From positions 2,170,001 through 2,234,000 of the forward strand of contig NZ_CP009631.1 of NCBI RefSeq assembly GCF_000959445.1: a DNA stretch of 64,000 bases, read 5' to 3'. The notes beneath the pieces are model-generated. The model worked only from the letters and a program-made list of their open reading frames with translations, had not been told where the DNA came from and did no database searches. This DNA comes from Burkholderia vietnamiensis LMG 10929 (GTDB taxonomy: Bacteria; Pseudomonadota; Gammaproteobacteria; Burkholderiales; Burkholderiaceae). Positions 26,824-36,030 of the stretch are shown piece by piece (the stretch's first letter is position 1; the number at the start of each line of letters is the position of its first letter). Position numbers and translations under genes: made by a program.

Positions 26824-27090
26824 TTAACGGGTGTTGCCGCGTGCAGCAGCCATAGCCTGCGCCGACACTTGGCCGTCACCCAAAATGGAATTCAGGCAAT
26901 TAAACCAAGTGCGTTGAACTGAAATATGGAGATACAGACGTTCGCGTTGCTCTGCGGTCGTAGCCTTTCGCCATTCTTCATAAAACTGCTTTTCCATTCG
27001 CCGGATAGCTTCCTGAAAAGCAGGATTTTCGATAAGTTGCTTTGCGCTCTGACCCAGCGCGATTTGCTGTTCTTTAGTTTGCTGACTCAT
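26824..27090 (-). CDS. Small phage protein between portal and scaffold
   Basis: 88 residues starting MSQQTKEQQIALGQSAKQLIENPAFQEAI. Entirely helical and charged. The segment FYEEWRKATTAEQRERLYLHI resembles a small conserved family of podoviral head proteins of unknown role. The ATG at 27090 was chosen (GGTGG eight bases upstream); a GTG nine bases earlier is possible. It starts 13 bases after the portal stop. Confidence 0.65.
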   Translation of the reverse strand: MSQQTKEQQIALGQSAKQLIENPAFQEAIRRMEKQFYEEWRKATTAEQRERLYLHISVQRTWFNCLNSILGDGQVSAQAMAAARGNTR

Positions 27091-27102
27091 GGTAACCACC
27101 GA

Positions 27103-29556
27103 TTAAAATCCGGCTTGCTCCGGGTTTGGCTGCTGTTGAAACTGTGATGTTGCGTTGTAGACGTTTGCATGCGCATCAGCTACGTGTTGCATAGCGTCAC
27201 GCATTAATGCCGTGTCTTGCGCACGTTGGTTATGTGTGTCTTCACGCATCTGATTGATTGCTGAATCCTGCAACTTGGCTTGATACTTCAGTTGAAGTTC
27301 GTATTGCTGCAATGCAATCTGTGCTGCATCTTTCTCGCGTAGGCGTTGATCCTCCTGAGCCGCTTTCAGTTGGTCCAGTTGTAGGCGTTGCGCTTCTAAT
27401 TGGAGTTTCTGAGTCGCCGTCTGCTGTTCCGTTTGAGCCCGAATCATGTCCGGGTCAGGCTGGGGGGCTGGCTGTTGCGGGGGCGGGGGAGGCGGTTGGT
27501 TACCCGGAATCTGATTAAAGAACATGCCAGCGTTCTTAAACCCGGATAGTTCAACGATCTTTGCCAGAGTTGTAGAATACTGGCTGAGATTAACGAGTGG
27601 GTTTTGCGGTCCAAGCGTTTGCAGTAGCATTTCCTGCTTTGCTGCGATCTGTACCAGTGCCTGAATCTTTTGCTGAGCCGTACCGGTGCCAAGTGCGACA
27701 TTGATATTTACAGACATATCCGCATTCCAGTAACGCGGATCAACGTCTACCCATTCTCCCCGCAGTTGGATCGTGCGCGGTTTATCCTGATACTTGCAAC
27801 TCAGGTTCAGAATGAGTTTGAACACTTGTCGGAGTCCGTCTGTCAGAATCCGTCCAATGAGTTCGATACGGCCTTGGCTCGCGCTAACTTGCTGTTGAAC
27901 AGCTAAAGCAGTAGTCGATTGCAACGTGTCAGCGGACAACCCCATAGACTGCATTGAGACGCCTGTACGCTTATCAAGCACCGTGTCCGTGTACTCGATC
28001 ATTCCAAACGCGTCTTGACCCACAAACGGGGTGATAAGCGGCTGAGCCATCCCCGGCGCGCGCATGCGAATCACGGCCCCGGTTTCGTTGTTTAGAATGT
28101 CGTCGTAATTCACTTGCCCTTCAACGACCGCCATACGCGGGCGGATCGACTGAGCGAGCGAATCGAGGCTATCGCGCCAAACCTGCGTTTTGATCCGTTG
28201 CAGGTCGGCCGTGACGTCGGTAATCGACTGTCCAAAGAACGTGTGCGGCTCCGGATCGCAATGGAATACAGCGAACGGGATAAAGTCCACGGGCTCGCGT
28301 GCCACGATCTTGAAAGACGGGCCCAGCGTGCAAACCTTGTGTAGCTCTGCAATGCCGTCACCATCGGAGTCAACCCATGCGTAGGCTTCGCAGTAAAGAA
28401 CACGTTGCAGGCTTGGATTAGCGCCTTCAAAGCCGCCTACGGTTCGTGCCCATGGCTGGCGCGCGATCCGTTCCACGTTCATATCGAGTTCGTTACTCGT
28501 TACGTGTTCGCGTACCACGTCCTCATCGTAGCCAAGGGCTACTAGTTCAGAGGTCGTCATCACCTGACGATGCGCCACAACGTTAAAGCCACGTGCACTA
28601 GGCGTATCGCATTCGAGACTACGGGCGCGCCGGTCGATCAAGAATTCTTCGGGCGGCACGCACTCAATTCGAATCTTCCCTTTCTTTGTCCGCCGCTTAA
28701 CTTTGGCGTCAATGATCGGAATAGGAAGCGCCGACATGTCAGGGGTAATGTCGTATTCCTTGATTACCGAGATTTCCTCAACATCATCGTCTTTTTCAAG
28801 TAGGTCGAGGGCAACCGGATCAAGACCGGAATAGTTTTCAGTGCGGACGACTTCGGAATCGTCGTACCAAACTTTAACTATGCCGGTTTTGTATGCGAGT
28901 GCGTCTTTGATTGCCGCGTACAGTGTTCCGAATCCATCGTTATCACGCGTGAACACGTAATTAGCGAAGTCCGTAGCCTGTTCAGCAAAAGGAACGTCTT
29001 TCGGGCCCTGCGGTTCAAACTCCACGATATCGTTCGAGGACGTGAACATACGCATTAGGTCGGGCATCATTCCAAGGATCGTGTCCCGAACGTCGCGGCT
29101 GCTGATTTGCGAGCGTCCTGCCGGGTCTAATGCTGCATCCTCGTAGCCGGAGTCACCTTGTCCCGGTTCCACAACTTCTACGTGCCCTCTATAGGCTTCC
29201 GTAGCGTGCGCACGAAGTGGCCCGACTTCGTAATCAATGAATGTTCGGGCGTCCGTTAGCTGTTGCTGGATGATGGAGCCCAATTCCTCATCCGTTAGCG
29301 GTTCAGCTCGAAAGTTTCCACTGTTGACCGCACCTTGCTGTGCGCGATCTGCGCCAGCCGGGTAATCGTCAATTTTTTCTAGTCGGTCAAAGTAGTTGTT
29401 TCCTTGGTGAAGCGTTGAACCGTCGTATTCTCCACCTTGTTTTTGTATTCCACGCTGAGTCCAAGGTTGCGACCCGTTTTGCATCGCCTTACTTGGCGTA
29501 TTGAACAAGTCTTTTCCGCCTTGTACTGGCGCTTTCATGCGTCGGCGTCGTGCCAT
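27103..29556 (-). CDS. Portal protein (podovirus type)
   Basis: 817 residues. The N-terminus is basic. The body has typical portal segments: SSRDVRDTILGMMPDLMRMF, NYVFTRDNDGFGTLYAAIKDAL, GIVKVWYDD and VDFIPFAVFHCDPEPHTFFG. A very Gln-rich coiled coil with a PPPPPPQQP hinge forms the last 150 residues, as in portals with a long barrel. Twelve copies make the DNA entry/exit channel. Long for its class because of the C-terminal tail. Confidence 0.9.
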   Translation of the reverse strand: MARRRRMKAPVQGGKDLFNTPSKAMQNGSQPWTQRGIQKQGGEYDGSTLHQGNNYFDRLEKIDDYPAGADRAQQGAVNSGNFRAEPLTDEELGSIIQQQLTDARTFIDYEVGPLRAHATEAYRGHVEVVEPGQGDSGYEDAALDPAGRSQISSRDVRDTILGMMPDLMRMFTSSNDIVEFEPQGPKDVPFAEQATDFANYVFTRDNDGFGTLYAAIKDALAYKTGIVKVWYDDSEVVRTENYSGLDPVALDLLEKDDDVEEISVIKEYDITPDMSALPIPIIDAKVKRRTKKGKIRIECVPPEEFLIDRRARSLECDTPSARGFNVVAHRQVMTTSELVALGYDEDVVREHVTSNELDMNVERIARQPWARTVGGFEGANPSLQRVLYCEAYAWVDSDGDGIAELHKVCTLGPSFKIVAREPVDFIPFAVFHCDPEPHTFFGQSITDVTADLQRIKTQVWRDSLDSLAQSIRPRMAVVEGQVNYDDILNNETGAVIRMRAPGMAQPLITPFVGQDAFGMIEYTDTVLDKRTGVSMQSMGLSADTLQSTTALAVQQQVSASQGRIELIGRILTDGLRQVFKLILNLSCKYQDKPRTIQLRGEWVDVDPRYWNADMSVNINVALGTGTAQQKIQALVQIAAKQEMLLQTLGPQNPLVNLSQYSTTLAKIVELSGFKNAGMFFNQIPGNQPPPPPPQQPAPQPDPDMIRAQTEQQTATQKLQLEAQRLQLDQLKAAQEDQRLREKDAAQIALQQYELQLKYQAKLQDSAINQMREDTHNQRAQDTALMRDAMQHVADAHANVYNATSQFQQQPNPEQAGF

Positions 29557-29601
29557 GTTTCCCTCAGTGGATGAGGGGTAGTCGTGACCCTGCGTTATTG
29601 C

Positions 29602-29913
29602 TTAATACGAACCGCGCTTCTGATTTGCTTTCGGGGCGGTGCGGGGGTTGCCATTGCCTTTTTCCGGATTCATGAGACCCATAGCGGTCTTATTTCGCGC
29701 AGCCTTCGAATCGACCGGCGTATTCTTCGAAATAGTCGAGCGTCCGCCACCTGAGCTATCGCCTTGGCGAGTGATTTTGGAACCTTCCTTGTTTGCCACT
29801 GCCTTAAGTGGCTTTTCGTCGCGGTCCCAACTCGTCCCCGACTTCGGGATTGATTTCGACGTTGAATTGCCATGAGTTGCATAGCTGTCAGCCAGCCAGT
29901 TTTTAATTGCCAT
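29602..29913 (-). CDS. Hypothetical phage protein
   Basis: 103 residues, starting MAIKNWLADSYATHGNST. Very basic, rich in Ser, Gly, Lys and Asn, and probably disordered (SSGGGRSTISKNTPVDSKAARNK). Lies just upstream of the portal gene in the late operon. No family recognised; such small basic proteins are common in virions. Confidence 0.6.
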   Translation of the reverse strand: MAIKNWLADSYATHGNSTSKSIPKSGTSWDRDEKPLKAVANKEGSKITRQGDSSGGGRSTISKNTPVDSKAARNKTAMGLMNPEKGNGNPRTAPKANQKRGSY

Positions 29914-29958
29914 GATGCTTACCTTAATGAACGAAGAGGTGCGAATGCACTGGTGTTG

Positions 29959-30201
29959 TTACTTCTTTGTGGCTTTGCCTTGCTTGCCGTGAAAATTCGG
30001 CTGACTGGGAGTCGCGCCCTTATAGCGTGCGATTTCGCCAATCACGCCGTCCGGCATATTCTTTTTCGCACGTTGGGTAGCGCGCCCGCCGTGACCAAGT
30101 TTGTTTGATTTATCGGCGAACGTGCCCATTTTCTTGGTCGCGGATTTTGATTCTTTTGTGTCTTGATGGCGGGTCGTCCCCGCGTCTTTAGGCTTAAACA
30201 T
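29959..30201 (-). CDS. Hypothetical basic phage protein
   Basis: 80 residues, starting MFKPKDAGTTRHQDTKESKS. Strongly basic and Gly/Lys-rich, ending GKQGKATKK. The start at 30201 is preceded by AAGGG; the longer frame is less likely. Similar in composition to its downstream neighbour. Function unknown. Confidence 0.55.
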   Translation of the reverse strand: MFKPKDAGTTRHQDTKESKSATKKMGTFADKSNKLGHGGRATQRAKKNMPDGVIGEIARYKGATPSQPNFHGKQGKATKK

Positions 30202-30310
30202 AGGGCAACCCTTGAATATCGAAAAAGGACGGGGGTAAGCCATTTACCCCCGCCGAAGCACAACTACGGAGTATGTATCATGGTAGATACTGTATTAAAT
30301 TGGACCCTGC

Positions 30311-31750
30311 CTAGGCGACGCGCGGAACATTACGGCGAAGCGGCTTTTTAGAATTCCACATATACGACGCTGGATTGCCCGCGGTTGCCGCATCCGAAGC
30401 AAATGTAAGAATCAGCGAATCCGCAATGTCGGGGGAGCGGACGCCACGCTTCCTAATATCGGCCTTGGATTCAATTTTGATTTTGCCGCTCGATTGAAAA
30501 TCGTAACGGACGGTCGCTAATTCTGCTTTTAGCTGGTTGTCGTTCGGTAGCTTAACTGCCCATGTTTCCAACCACTCGCGACACTTGTACCAAAGTTCCG
30601 CCCGCAGATTGATGTACTTGTCGCCTAGCGCTGGTGCTTCGCTAACGTTGACCCCGCGCACCGGGAGGCCCATTTCGCGGCCCCGGTCTACAACACCGGC
30701 ACCGAGCCCGATAACGTCCACCAGTATCTCTAGCGGCCGCTCCTGATACGTGCAGTTGTCGTATAGGTGCTTGATCTTTCCTACGGTCTGCATCGTATCA
30801 AGGCCCGACCACCATTCGATATTGTCCCGGACAACGTTTCCGTGCCGGATACATAGGGCTGTTCGGTCAGTACCGAATCGCGCAACGTCTAGCCCCCATA
30901 CGGGTCTAGTGTCTGGTGTTTCTCTAACGTCGCGATCAATTGCCGACTCGATAAGGTGCATCGGAATAACCGTATCGTCGTCAGAGAGCGGGAATTCCCC
31001 AAGTACACGAATACGGAAAGCGTTGCTATCTTCGCCAAATAGTAGTGCCTGTTCCTGAATGTACTCCTTGGAGACGCGCACGCTTTGGTGACAGTCAACC
31101 TTGAGCGTAAACCACTCGCCCGAGATAACACCGCAGTGGGTCTTATAGAAGAAGCCGGAGCTACGCGTAGGGTTGCCGAGTAGGATCGTGCAGGCGTTAT
31201 GTCCCGACATAGAGCCGGATGCAGCTTCGAAAACTGCCTCTGGAATACCTGACGCCTCGTCACCAATCAGCAGCACGTTTTCCGAGTGCACACCTTGCAA
31301 CGCTTCCGGCTGTTCCTGCCGTGATGTACGGAGCGAGATAAACGATTCTTCGGGGGCCGGTCCAAACTCGATACGGTCGGTCTTGATGTCGGCCATGGCG
31401 AGTAGCACGTCCGGCATTTTCTTCATCCAAGCCTTTAGCTCAGAATAGAGGGCGTCGTATAGCTGCGCAGAAGTAGGGGCGGTGATAACCGTTTTCTGCG
31501 GGAACCTAGTATAAAAATGCCAGATAGCGGCCCAACTTGTTGTCGTTGATTTGCCAACGCCGTGACCACTGCGGACAGAGATTTTCCGTTTACCCTCACC
31601 AATAGCGTTCAGAAACCGTCGTTGCCAGTCGTCGGCTTCGGCTCCTAATACCTCTTGAACGAATAGACAAGGATCGTGATAGTAGCGGGATCTGAACTCT
31701 ACAAACGGATTGTTATCACTTGGTAGGCTGTTCGTGTGCGTGTTCGCCAT
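30311..31750 (-). CDS. terL: Terminase large subunit
   Basis: 479 residues. The ATPase half has Walker A RSGHGVGKS (about 60-68) and Walker B LLIGDEAS (about 160-167). The RNase H-like nuclease half has acidic residues Asp288 (GLDVARFGTD), Asp345 (ILVDVIGLG) and Asp441/444 (SPDIADSL). It pumps DNA into the prohead and cuts it. The start overlaps the end of the 91-residue gene by 35 bases. Confidence 0.95.
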   Translation of the reverse strand: MANTHTNSLPSDNNPFVEFRSRYYHDPCLFVQEVLGAEADDWQRRFLNAIGEGKRKISVRSGHGVGKSTTTSWAAIWHFYTRFPQKTVITAPTSAQLYDALYSELKAWMKKMPDVLLAMADIKTDRIEFGPAPEESFISLRTSRQEQPEALQGVHSENVLLIGDEASGIPEAVFEAASGSMSGHNACTILLGNPTRSSGFFYKTHCGVISGEWFTLKVDCHQSVRVSKEYIQEQALLFGEDSNAFRIRVLGEFPLSDDDTVIPMHLIESAIDRDVRETPDTRPVWGLDVARFGTDRTALCIRHGNVVRDNIEWWSGLDTMQTVGKIKHLYDNCTYQERPLEILVDVIGLGAGVVDRGREMGLPVRGVNVSEAPALGDKYINLRAELWYKCREWLETWAVKLPNDNQLKAELATVRYDFQSSGKIKIESKADIRKRGVRSPDIADSLILTFASDAATAGNPASYMWNSKKPLRRNVPRVA

Positions 31751-31991
31751 CTAATTGACTCCGCGATGCTTCGTTATCGCGTAGTCGGGCGCGCCAGTGT
31801 TTTACATACCATTCGGCCGGAGCCTGCGGTAATTCTTTGTATGATTCAGATGAGAATGCGGGAATTACAGTCGGATGAAGTTGGCTGAGTTTGTGTTTAA
31901 CAAACCGGAATAGGTCGCGGCCGAACAAAAATGAGCCGCCGCCTACAATGAAACCGAAGACTGTATAACCGATGACATGTAAGAATTCCAT
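31716..31991 (-). CDS. Small membrane protein, phage
   Basis: 91 residues. One N-terminal transmembrane segment (VIGYTVFGFIVGGGSFLFG, about 6-24) and a hydrophilic basic tail. The gene overlaps the start of terL by 35 bases, which suggests translational coupling. It may be a lysis accessory (spanin-like) or host-membrane protein, but no lipobox or family motif is present. Confidence 0.6.
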   Translation of the reverse strand: MEFLHVIGYTVFGFIVGGGSFLFGRDLFRFVKHKLSQLHPTVIPAFSSESYKELPQAPAEWYVKHWRARLRDNEASRSQLDGEHAHEQPTK

Positions 31992-31993
31992 GA

Positions 31994-32179
31994 TTACAAC
32001 CTTTTGAGTTCGGATGGTTTGCGCAACAGAGAATCAATAACTACTCCCCTGTCTTCTGCATTAGAAAGAATATCGGTCAAGGTTGAAAAATGATATTCAA
32101 TTAGATCCCTGTCGGTATATCGCATTTTCACCTTCTTGCCATCTGGCTTTGTGTGCTCTTTGCGGTCATCAAGTAGCAT
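31994..32179 (-). CDS. Small phage protein
   Basis: 61 residues, starting MLLDDRKEHTKPDGKKVKMRYTDRDLIEYHF. This start avoids overlap with the upstream gene. Charged, one predicted helix. The gene is separated from the next one by 2 bases. The layout is faintly like gpW-type head-joining proteins, but I would not assign it. Confidence 0.55.
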   Translation of the reverse strand: MLLDDRKEHTKPDGKKVKMRYTDRDLIEYHFSTLTDILSNAEDRGVVIDSLLRKPSELKRL

Positions 32180-32190
32180 GACTGCCTCTG

Positions 32191-32457
32191 TTATTGTGGG
32201 TTGAGAGTAAGGGTGGCTTTCACGCCGTGTAGTGCCACTTGTTGCCCCATCCATTCGACCGCCGTTTCAACCTCGTCCATTGAGAAGTAAGCGTGATACG
32301 GCTTAGGCGTATGCACTTTTACGTGGATTGGGTTTGGAACGTATTCGCTGGGTTCTGTTTGCCCTACAGGTAGATAGCATTCGTGGACTTCCGAATAGCA
32401 GAGGTTCGGTTTATCTGAATGGGATTTATTTTGTTGTGATTTGCGAGTGCGGGCCAT
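32191..32457 (-). CDS. Hypothetical phage protein
   Basis: 88 residues, starting MARTRKSQQNKSHSDKPNLCYSEVH. Basic N-terminus, two cysteines, and a C-terminal VETAVEWMGQQVALHGVKATLTL segment that looks folded. First gene of the TerL cluster, downstream of a long untranslated stretch, so the late promoter may lie just above it. No family recognised. Confidence 0.6.
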   Translation of the reverse strand: MARTRKSQQNKSHSDKPNLCYSEVHECYLPVGQTEPSEYVPNPIHVKVHTPKPYHAYFSMDEVETAVEWMGQQVALHGVKATLTLNPQ

Positions 32458-33349
32458 AGGAATATTTTCTCAATTAATAAAATTTTTTGTGCGCGGGGTG
32501 TAGGGAGTGGACAAAGACCGGGTTTTTTGCTAAGTTGATACGGAATTTTTTGGGGGATACTGCACATAGATATGGGAGTGTTCCCAAACTCGCCCCGGCC
32601 CTCCGATTAAGGGGAGGGGGTGCCGCACTGCATCGCGATAGATGCGCATGAGAATCGAGAAACGAATGAGAATGTTAATCGTTCGTAGTATCGGCGCTGG
32701 ACTAGGCAATCATCCCGCATCGCGAATTAATAACCGCGACCGATAGTTGGCTTCGTTCTTTATTCCGATATCACGCAGATAGCAGCCGCAGAGTGGCCCA
32801 AAATTCGTTAGACGCTATTATGTAAAGCGTGTAAGCGATGTAATGTTAGCTCAAAGCATTGATTAATAAAGAAAAAGCAGTATCACTCAAAAAGTGCTGT
32901 AAGGTTGACTGGCATTATGTGCGGATCGCGCTGTAAGGTTGGAGCATTGGCCGATGATGACGGGACGACGAGCAGGATCGGGAGTAGTGGACCAGTCAAC
33001 TGCCTATATCGCGCATTACGACGACAGATCGCGTAACGTGGAATAAATGGCGCACGGGTAAATCGTGTCCCGTCAAAGCCAAATACGTGCGCATCCGCTA
33101 CCAGTGCGTGAGAATGCGTGTTTCCCTACCCAAATCAGGTTTCCGCTGTCTAAATCCGTTGCAGCAGGGTGAATCCGTTGCAGGCAGGTGCGAGCAGGGT
33201 CCGTTGAGCGTATTTCGACGCCATCTCAGCCTGTTTGAGCCCGTGAAGCGTCCGCTGCTGCCTTATTTCCCGTCGTCGCGTAATCGTGCATCGGTAGCGA
33301 AACCGGCCGTAGGCCGTATCTGCTGAGCGTGCACACGATCGACAGTGTT
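32458..33349. other. 892-base non-coding phage region with direct repeats
   Basis: I see no convincing gene on either strand. It holds two copies of GCTGTAAGGTTG (32896-32907 and 32930-32941, 34 bases apart). It also holds AATCCGTTGCAG twice (33153-33164 and 33172-33183), with a third partial TCCGTTG at 33200-33206. It lies between the small and large terminase clusters, so it may contain the packaging site, the late promoter, or both. Confidence 0.5.
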
Positions 33350-34228
33350 CTACTTCCCGATCCGCGTAGCTACTCGAGACACCGGAGCATTAAGCACACG
33401 TCTAACAGGCTGTTGCACTGTGCGCGATTGCTGAGGAACGGGCTTCTCTATATGCTGCGTCTGCACCGGATTAATTGTTGGCTCAGCGGGCTTTGCAGGT
33501 GTTCCAAATAGCTCAGCATCGTTGATCTTCAAGCTATCCGCTATATCGGTCGCCTGAGCGTTGGCAATCAGTTCGTCTAGTGTCACTTTGTCACCTTTCG
33601 TCGGTGTAGGCGCAGACGCCACGTGTTGCGAATGTACTGTTTCATTTTCAATCACCTTGAATTCCATATCCCTAAGCTGTTTCTCAGTTGTGGGAAGTTG
33701 GGGCGCGCGGTCATGCGTTTTTTGATGTTCTAGAGCGTCTACAGTAGGCGTTATTTGCGTCCACTGGGAGCCCGCTTCTAGCTCGTGTTTAACCTCGTGC
33801 GCCAGCATTACAGGGTTGCGCATCGCGGTCAGGAATAACGAGCCCAAATCGACGTTGACCGTTGTTTGCGCCCCATCCTTGTACTTCGCGTTCCAGACAC
33901 CGGCAAGCCACTTTTTATTCTGGCCCACAAGCTGCTGTGCTGAAACTTCGATCTTTGTAGCCTTACCCTGCATCGCACGTTCAAGCGTCATTTCGGCACC
34001 GGCAACAATGTCATCGGCTAGCATGTGTGCCGCATCCTCTCTAACCGATTCGTAACGCTTGTACCGCTCCGACGTGTAGCGCAACCATTTCATCAAAAAC
34101 TGTCGGCTACACTTGACGGCCTCCGCTATTTTCTGCAGCGACTGACCATCGGCCAAAAGTGTAAATATCCGTTCCTCTTTGTCGTCTAGGTCGTCAAGCG
34201 TTTTTCTCTGTAGTGGTTTCGCGCACAT
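33350..34228 (-). CDS. terS: Terminase small subunit-like DNA-binding protein
   Basis: 292 residues. The first 60 form a helix-turn-helix (DKEERIFTLLADGQSLQKIAEAVKCSRQFLMKWLRY). A helical oligomerisation region (EDAAHMLADDIVAGAEMTLERAM, then KWLAGVWNAKYKDG) follows. This is the plan of small terminases of the Bordetella/Burkholderia podovirus type. The C-terminal 150 residues are Pro/Thr/Gln-rich and look disordered. It recognises the packaging site for TerL. Confidence 0.75.
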   Translation of the reverse strand: MCAKPLQRKTLDDLDDKEERIFTLLADGQSLQKIAEAVKCSRQFLMKWLRYTSERYKRYESVREDAAHMLADDIVAGAEMTLERAMQGKATKIEVSAQQLVGQNKKWLAGVWNAKYKDGAQTTVNVDLGSLFLTAMRNPVMLAHEVKHELEAGSQWTQITPTVDALEHQKTHDRAPQLPTTEKQLRDMEFKVIENETVHSQHVASAPTPTKGDKVTLDELIANAQATDIADSLKINDAELFGTPAKPAEPTINPVQTQHIEKPVPQQSRTVQQPVRRVLNAPVSRVATRIGK

Positions 34229-34243
34229 GATTGCAACCCCCGC

Positions 34244-34582
34244 TTATTTCCACAGGTTGTTCGTATTTTCGAAACCATCGAAGTTGCAGCGGATCTTAAA
34301 GTCAGTTGTCTTCACCGCGTAGATCGAATCAAACAGCGAGCGACGGTATCCAAGCGAGTTGTCGTATAGCTCATTAATAATACCGATTACCCGCGCGATT
34401 CGTTTTTGAAACGCCGTGATCGACTCGCCGTCATGTTGTTCAACATTTAGGGTAGCGTGGTCGCCGTCCGAAAGGTCCGATGCGAAAAGATGGATGCTGT
34501 ACGTTGGCGTTTGTTCGCGCTCGCGCTTAGTCTCGTTTTCGATAAGGTCTTTGAAGTTCGTCGCGTTTTGGATGATAGTCAT
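34244..34582 (-). CDS. Hypothetical phage protein
   Basis: 112 residues, starting MTIIQNATNFKDLIENE. Mixed alpha/beta, charged; IHLFASDLSDGDHATLNVEQHDGESITAFQKRIARVIG looks like a compact fold. The start is preceded by GAGGAACACC. It ends 16 bases from terS and is probably co-transcribed. No family recognised. Confidence 0.6.
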   Translation of the reverse strand: MTIIQNATNFKDLIENETKREREQTPTYSIHLFASDLSDGDHATLNVEQHDGESITAFQKRIARVIGIINELYDNSLGYRRSLFDSIYAVKTTDFKIRCNFDGFENTNNLWK

Positions 34583-34730
34583 TTTGGTGTTCCTCTGTGA
34601 TTGTGATTTGGGTGGAAGGTTTTTTATCAATGCAATGTAAATTGACGCTATGTCCAGTTGGCTGCGAGCCCCGTTTTTCGCTCAGTCTGGTATGCTGTAC
34701 ATGCGCTACAATTCATTATTTGAGCGCTTG

Positions 34731-35858
34731 TTAAATCAGACTAAAACTCACGGTCTCAGCGTTTGCAGCGGTATTTCGACGGCGTATGTGAGATAGCTTA
34801 ATATTCGAAACCTCTGCTTTCGATACAAGAATGCCGCGCTTTATCTTTTCCTGCTTTTCGGCCGCCGCTTTTCGTTCTGCATCGCGACGGGCTTTCCGTT
34901 CGGCGTTCGTTGTTTCTCTGTGTTGACGCCAATATCGCTTTTCGATCATCACCTCGTCCGCAGCCCGCTGATACCATTCCTCCTCATCGCGGACGGCGAG
35001 CGGTCCCCATATCTCTAGTTCTTTTGCACGTCGCCACGCCTTAGCTTTTTCCATTTCATCAGGTTCGAAGTTGTGCCACTCGCACATAATTTTCTTGTCT
35101 GGGCCGGTCCAACGAATCTCAGCCCGAATGTAATTGGTGAACACACGTATGCCGCGCTCGCCCGACTTAGACTTGCGTGCGATACGGGTAGATGCGTGCT
35201 GTGCAGGGGTTGCTAATCTGAGGTTGCAAATGCGCTCATCGTCCGGGTTGCGGTTAGCGTGTGTCACCATGTAACCGGGCGGAACGTCGCAACCGCTGTT
35301 CATCACCCAAATGATGTTGGAGGTTAGGGGGTCCATGCGTATCCCGTTGCACATGAAATGGACCTGTCGTCGGCCTTCGCGCCCCTGTGGTGTTCCAGCA
35401 CGCTTACCTGCAAATCGGGTGTTGAATTTTCGTTGAATACTCTCAGACACAAAATGATGGACCGGTCGCTTACGCCATATCAAGTAGCCGGTCTTTTTGT
35501 CGTGCCGGAAGCATTCGTGAAAGAACGTATAGTACTGAGTTAGGTTTGGCGGAGTTCGCGCTACCTTATCTAACTCGGATCGGCGAATAACTTTTAGGTT
35601 GCTCCACTTGCGATTTGTTGAATCGCTGTCCCGGTAGACGATGACATGGTATTGCGGAAGGTCTTCGCCTTTATGCAGTGCATAGATTGCGCGGCCGATC
35701 TGCACGCTACGCACATGGCCCCCGGTACGGAGCAAAACCTTCGCCCCAGATAGAACGCGGTTGGTCTCGCGGTTGCGGATCAAGCCTGTTCGCGGGTTGT
35801 ACTGTATTTGTGCCCGTAGCTGCTCGATAACGTCGGCACTGAATTCGACTGGGTGCAT
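34731..35858 (-). CDS. HNH endonuclease, double HNH-like module
   Basis: 375 residues. The HNH motif is VTHANRNPDDERICNLRLAT (His200 to Asn212 region), although the usual first His-Asp pair is Thr-His here. A second, degenerate copy at 71-91 (HVIVYRDSDSTNRKWSNLKVI) has lost the histidines. The RFAGKRAG segment and following 40 residues are shared with the HNH-AP2 gene at 36030. The C-terminus is a long charged helix. Probably a homing-type or packaging-linked nuclease; HNH genes often sit near terminases. Confidence 0.75.
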   Translation of the reverse strand: MHPVEFSADVIEQLRAQIQYNPRTGLIRNRETNRVLSGAKVLLRTGGHVRSVQIGRAIYALHKGEDLPQYHVIVYRDSDSTNRKWSNLKVIRRSELDKVARTPPNLTQYYTFFHECFRHDKKTGYLIWRKRPVHHFVSESIQRKFNTRFAGKRAGTPQGREGRRQVHFMCNGIRMDPLTSNIIWVMNSGCDVPPGYMVTHANRNPDDERICNLRLATPAQHASTRIARKSKSGERGIRVFTNYIRAEIRWTGPDKKIMCEWHNFEPDEMEKAKAWRRAKELEIWGPLAVRDEEEWYQRAADEVMIEKRYWRQHRETTNAERKARRDAERKAAAEKQEKIKRGILVSKAEVSNIKLSHIRRRNTAANAETVSFSLI

Positions 35859-35998
35859 GATATTTGTAACTTGGTAGAGGGGAATTTCCTAATCTCTATC
35901 AAATTACGGGTAGAGGGCTGGCAAAGCTCAGGGTCCGGAACCCCCTGTTTTTTGTCAGAAAACTAAACTTATTCGGAGTGGGGCACCCTTGGCCAATT

Positions 35999-36030
35999 TG
36001 ATGTAACTCAACCAAATCGGAGTTACATCA
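35999..36030 (+). promoter_or_regulatory. Inverted repeat covering the ribosome binding site and start of the HNH-AP2 gene
   Basis: TGATGTAACTC (35999-36009) and GAGTTACATCA (36020-36030) are perfect 11-base arms with a 10-base spacer. The right arm contains the GGAG ribosome binding site and reaches the A of the ATG. As RNA it would hide the start; as DNA it could be an operator. Confidence 0.65.

Noticed and set aside
33087..33326. 79-codon plus-strand reading frame in the terminase gap
   Set aside because: No ribosome binding site, low-complexity composition, and it spans the direct repeats; treated as non-coding.
35928..35952. Possible terminator AGGGTCCGGAACCCCCTGTTTTTT
   Set aside because: Imperfect short stem with no rightward gene upstream that would need it; probably coincidental, or a weak insulator before the HNH-AP2 gene.
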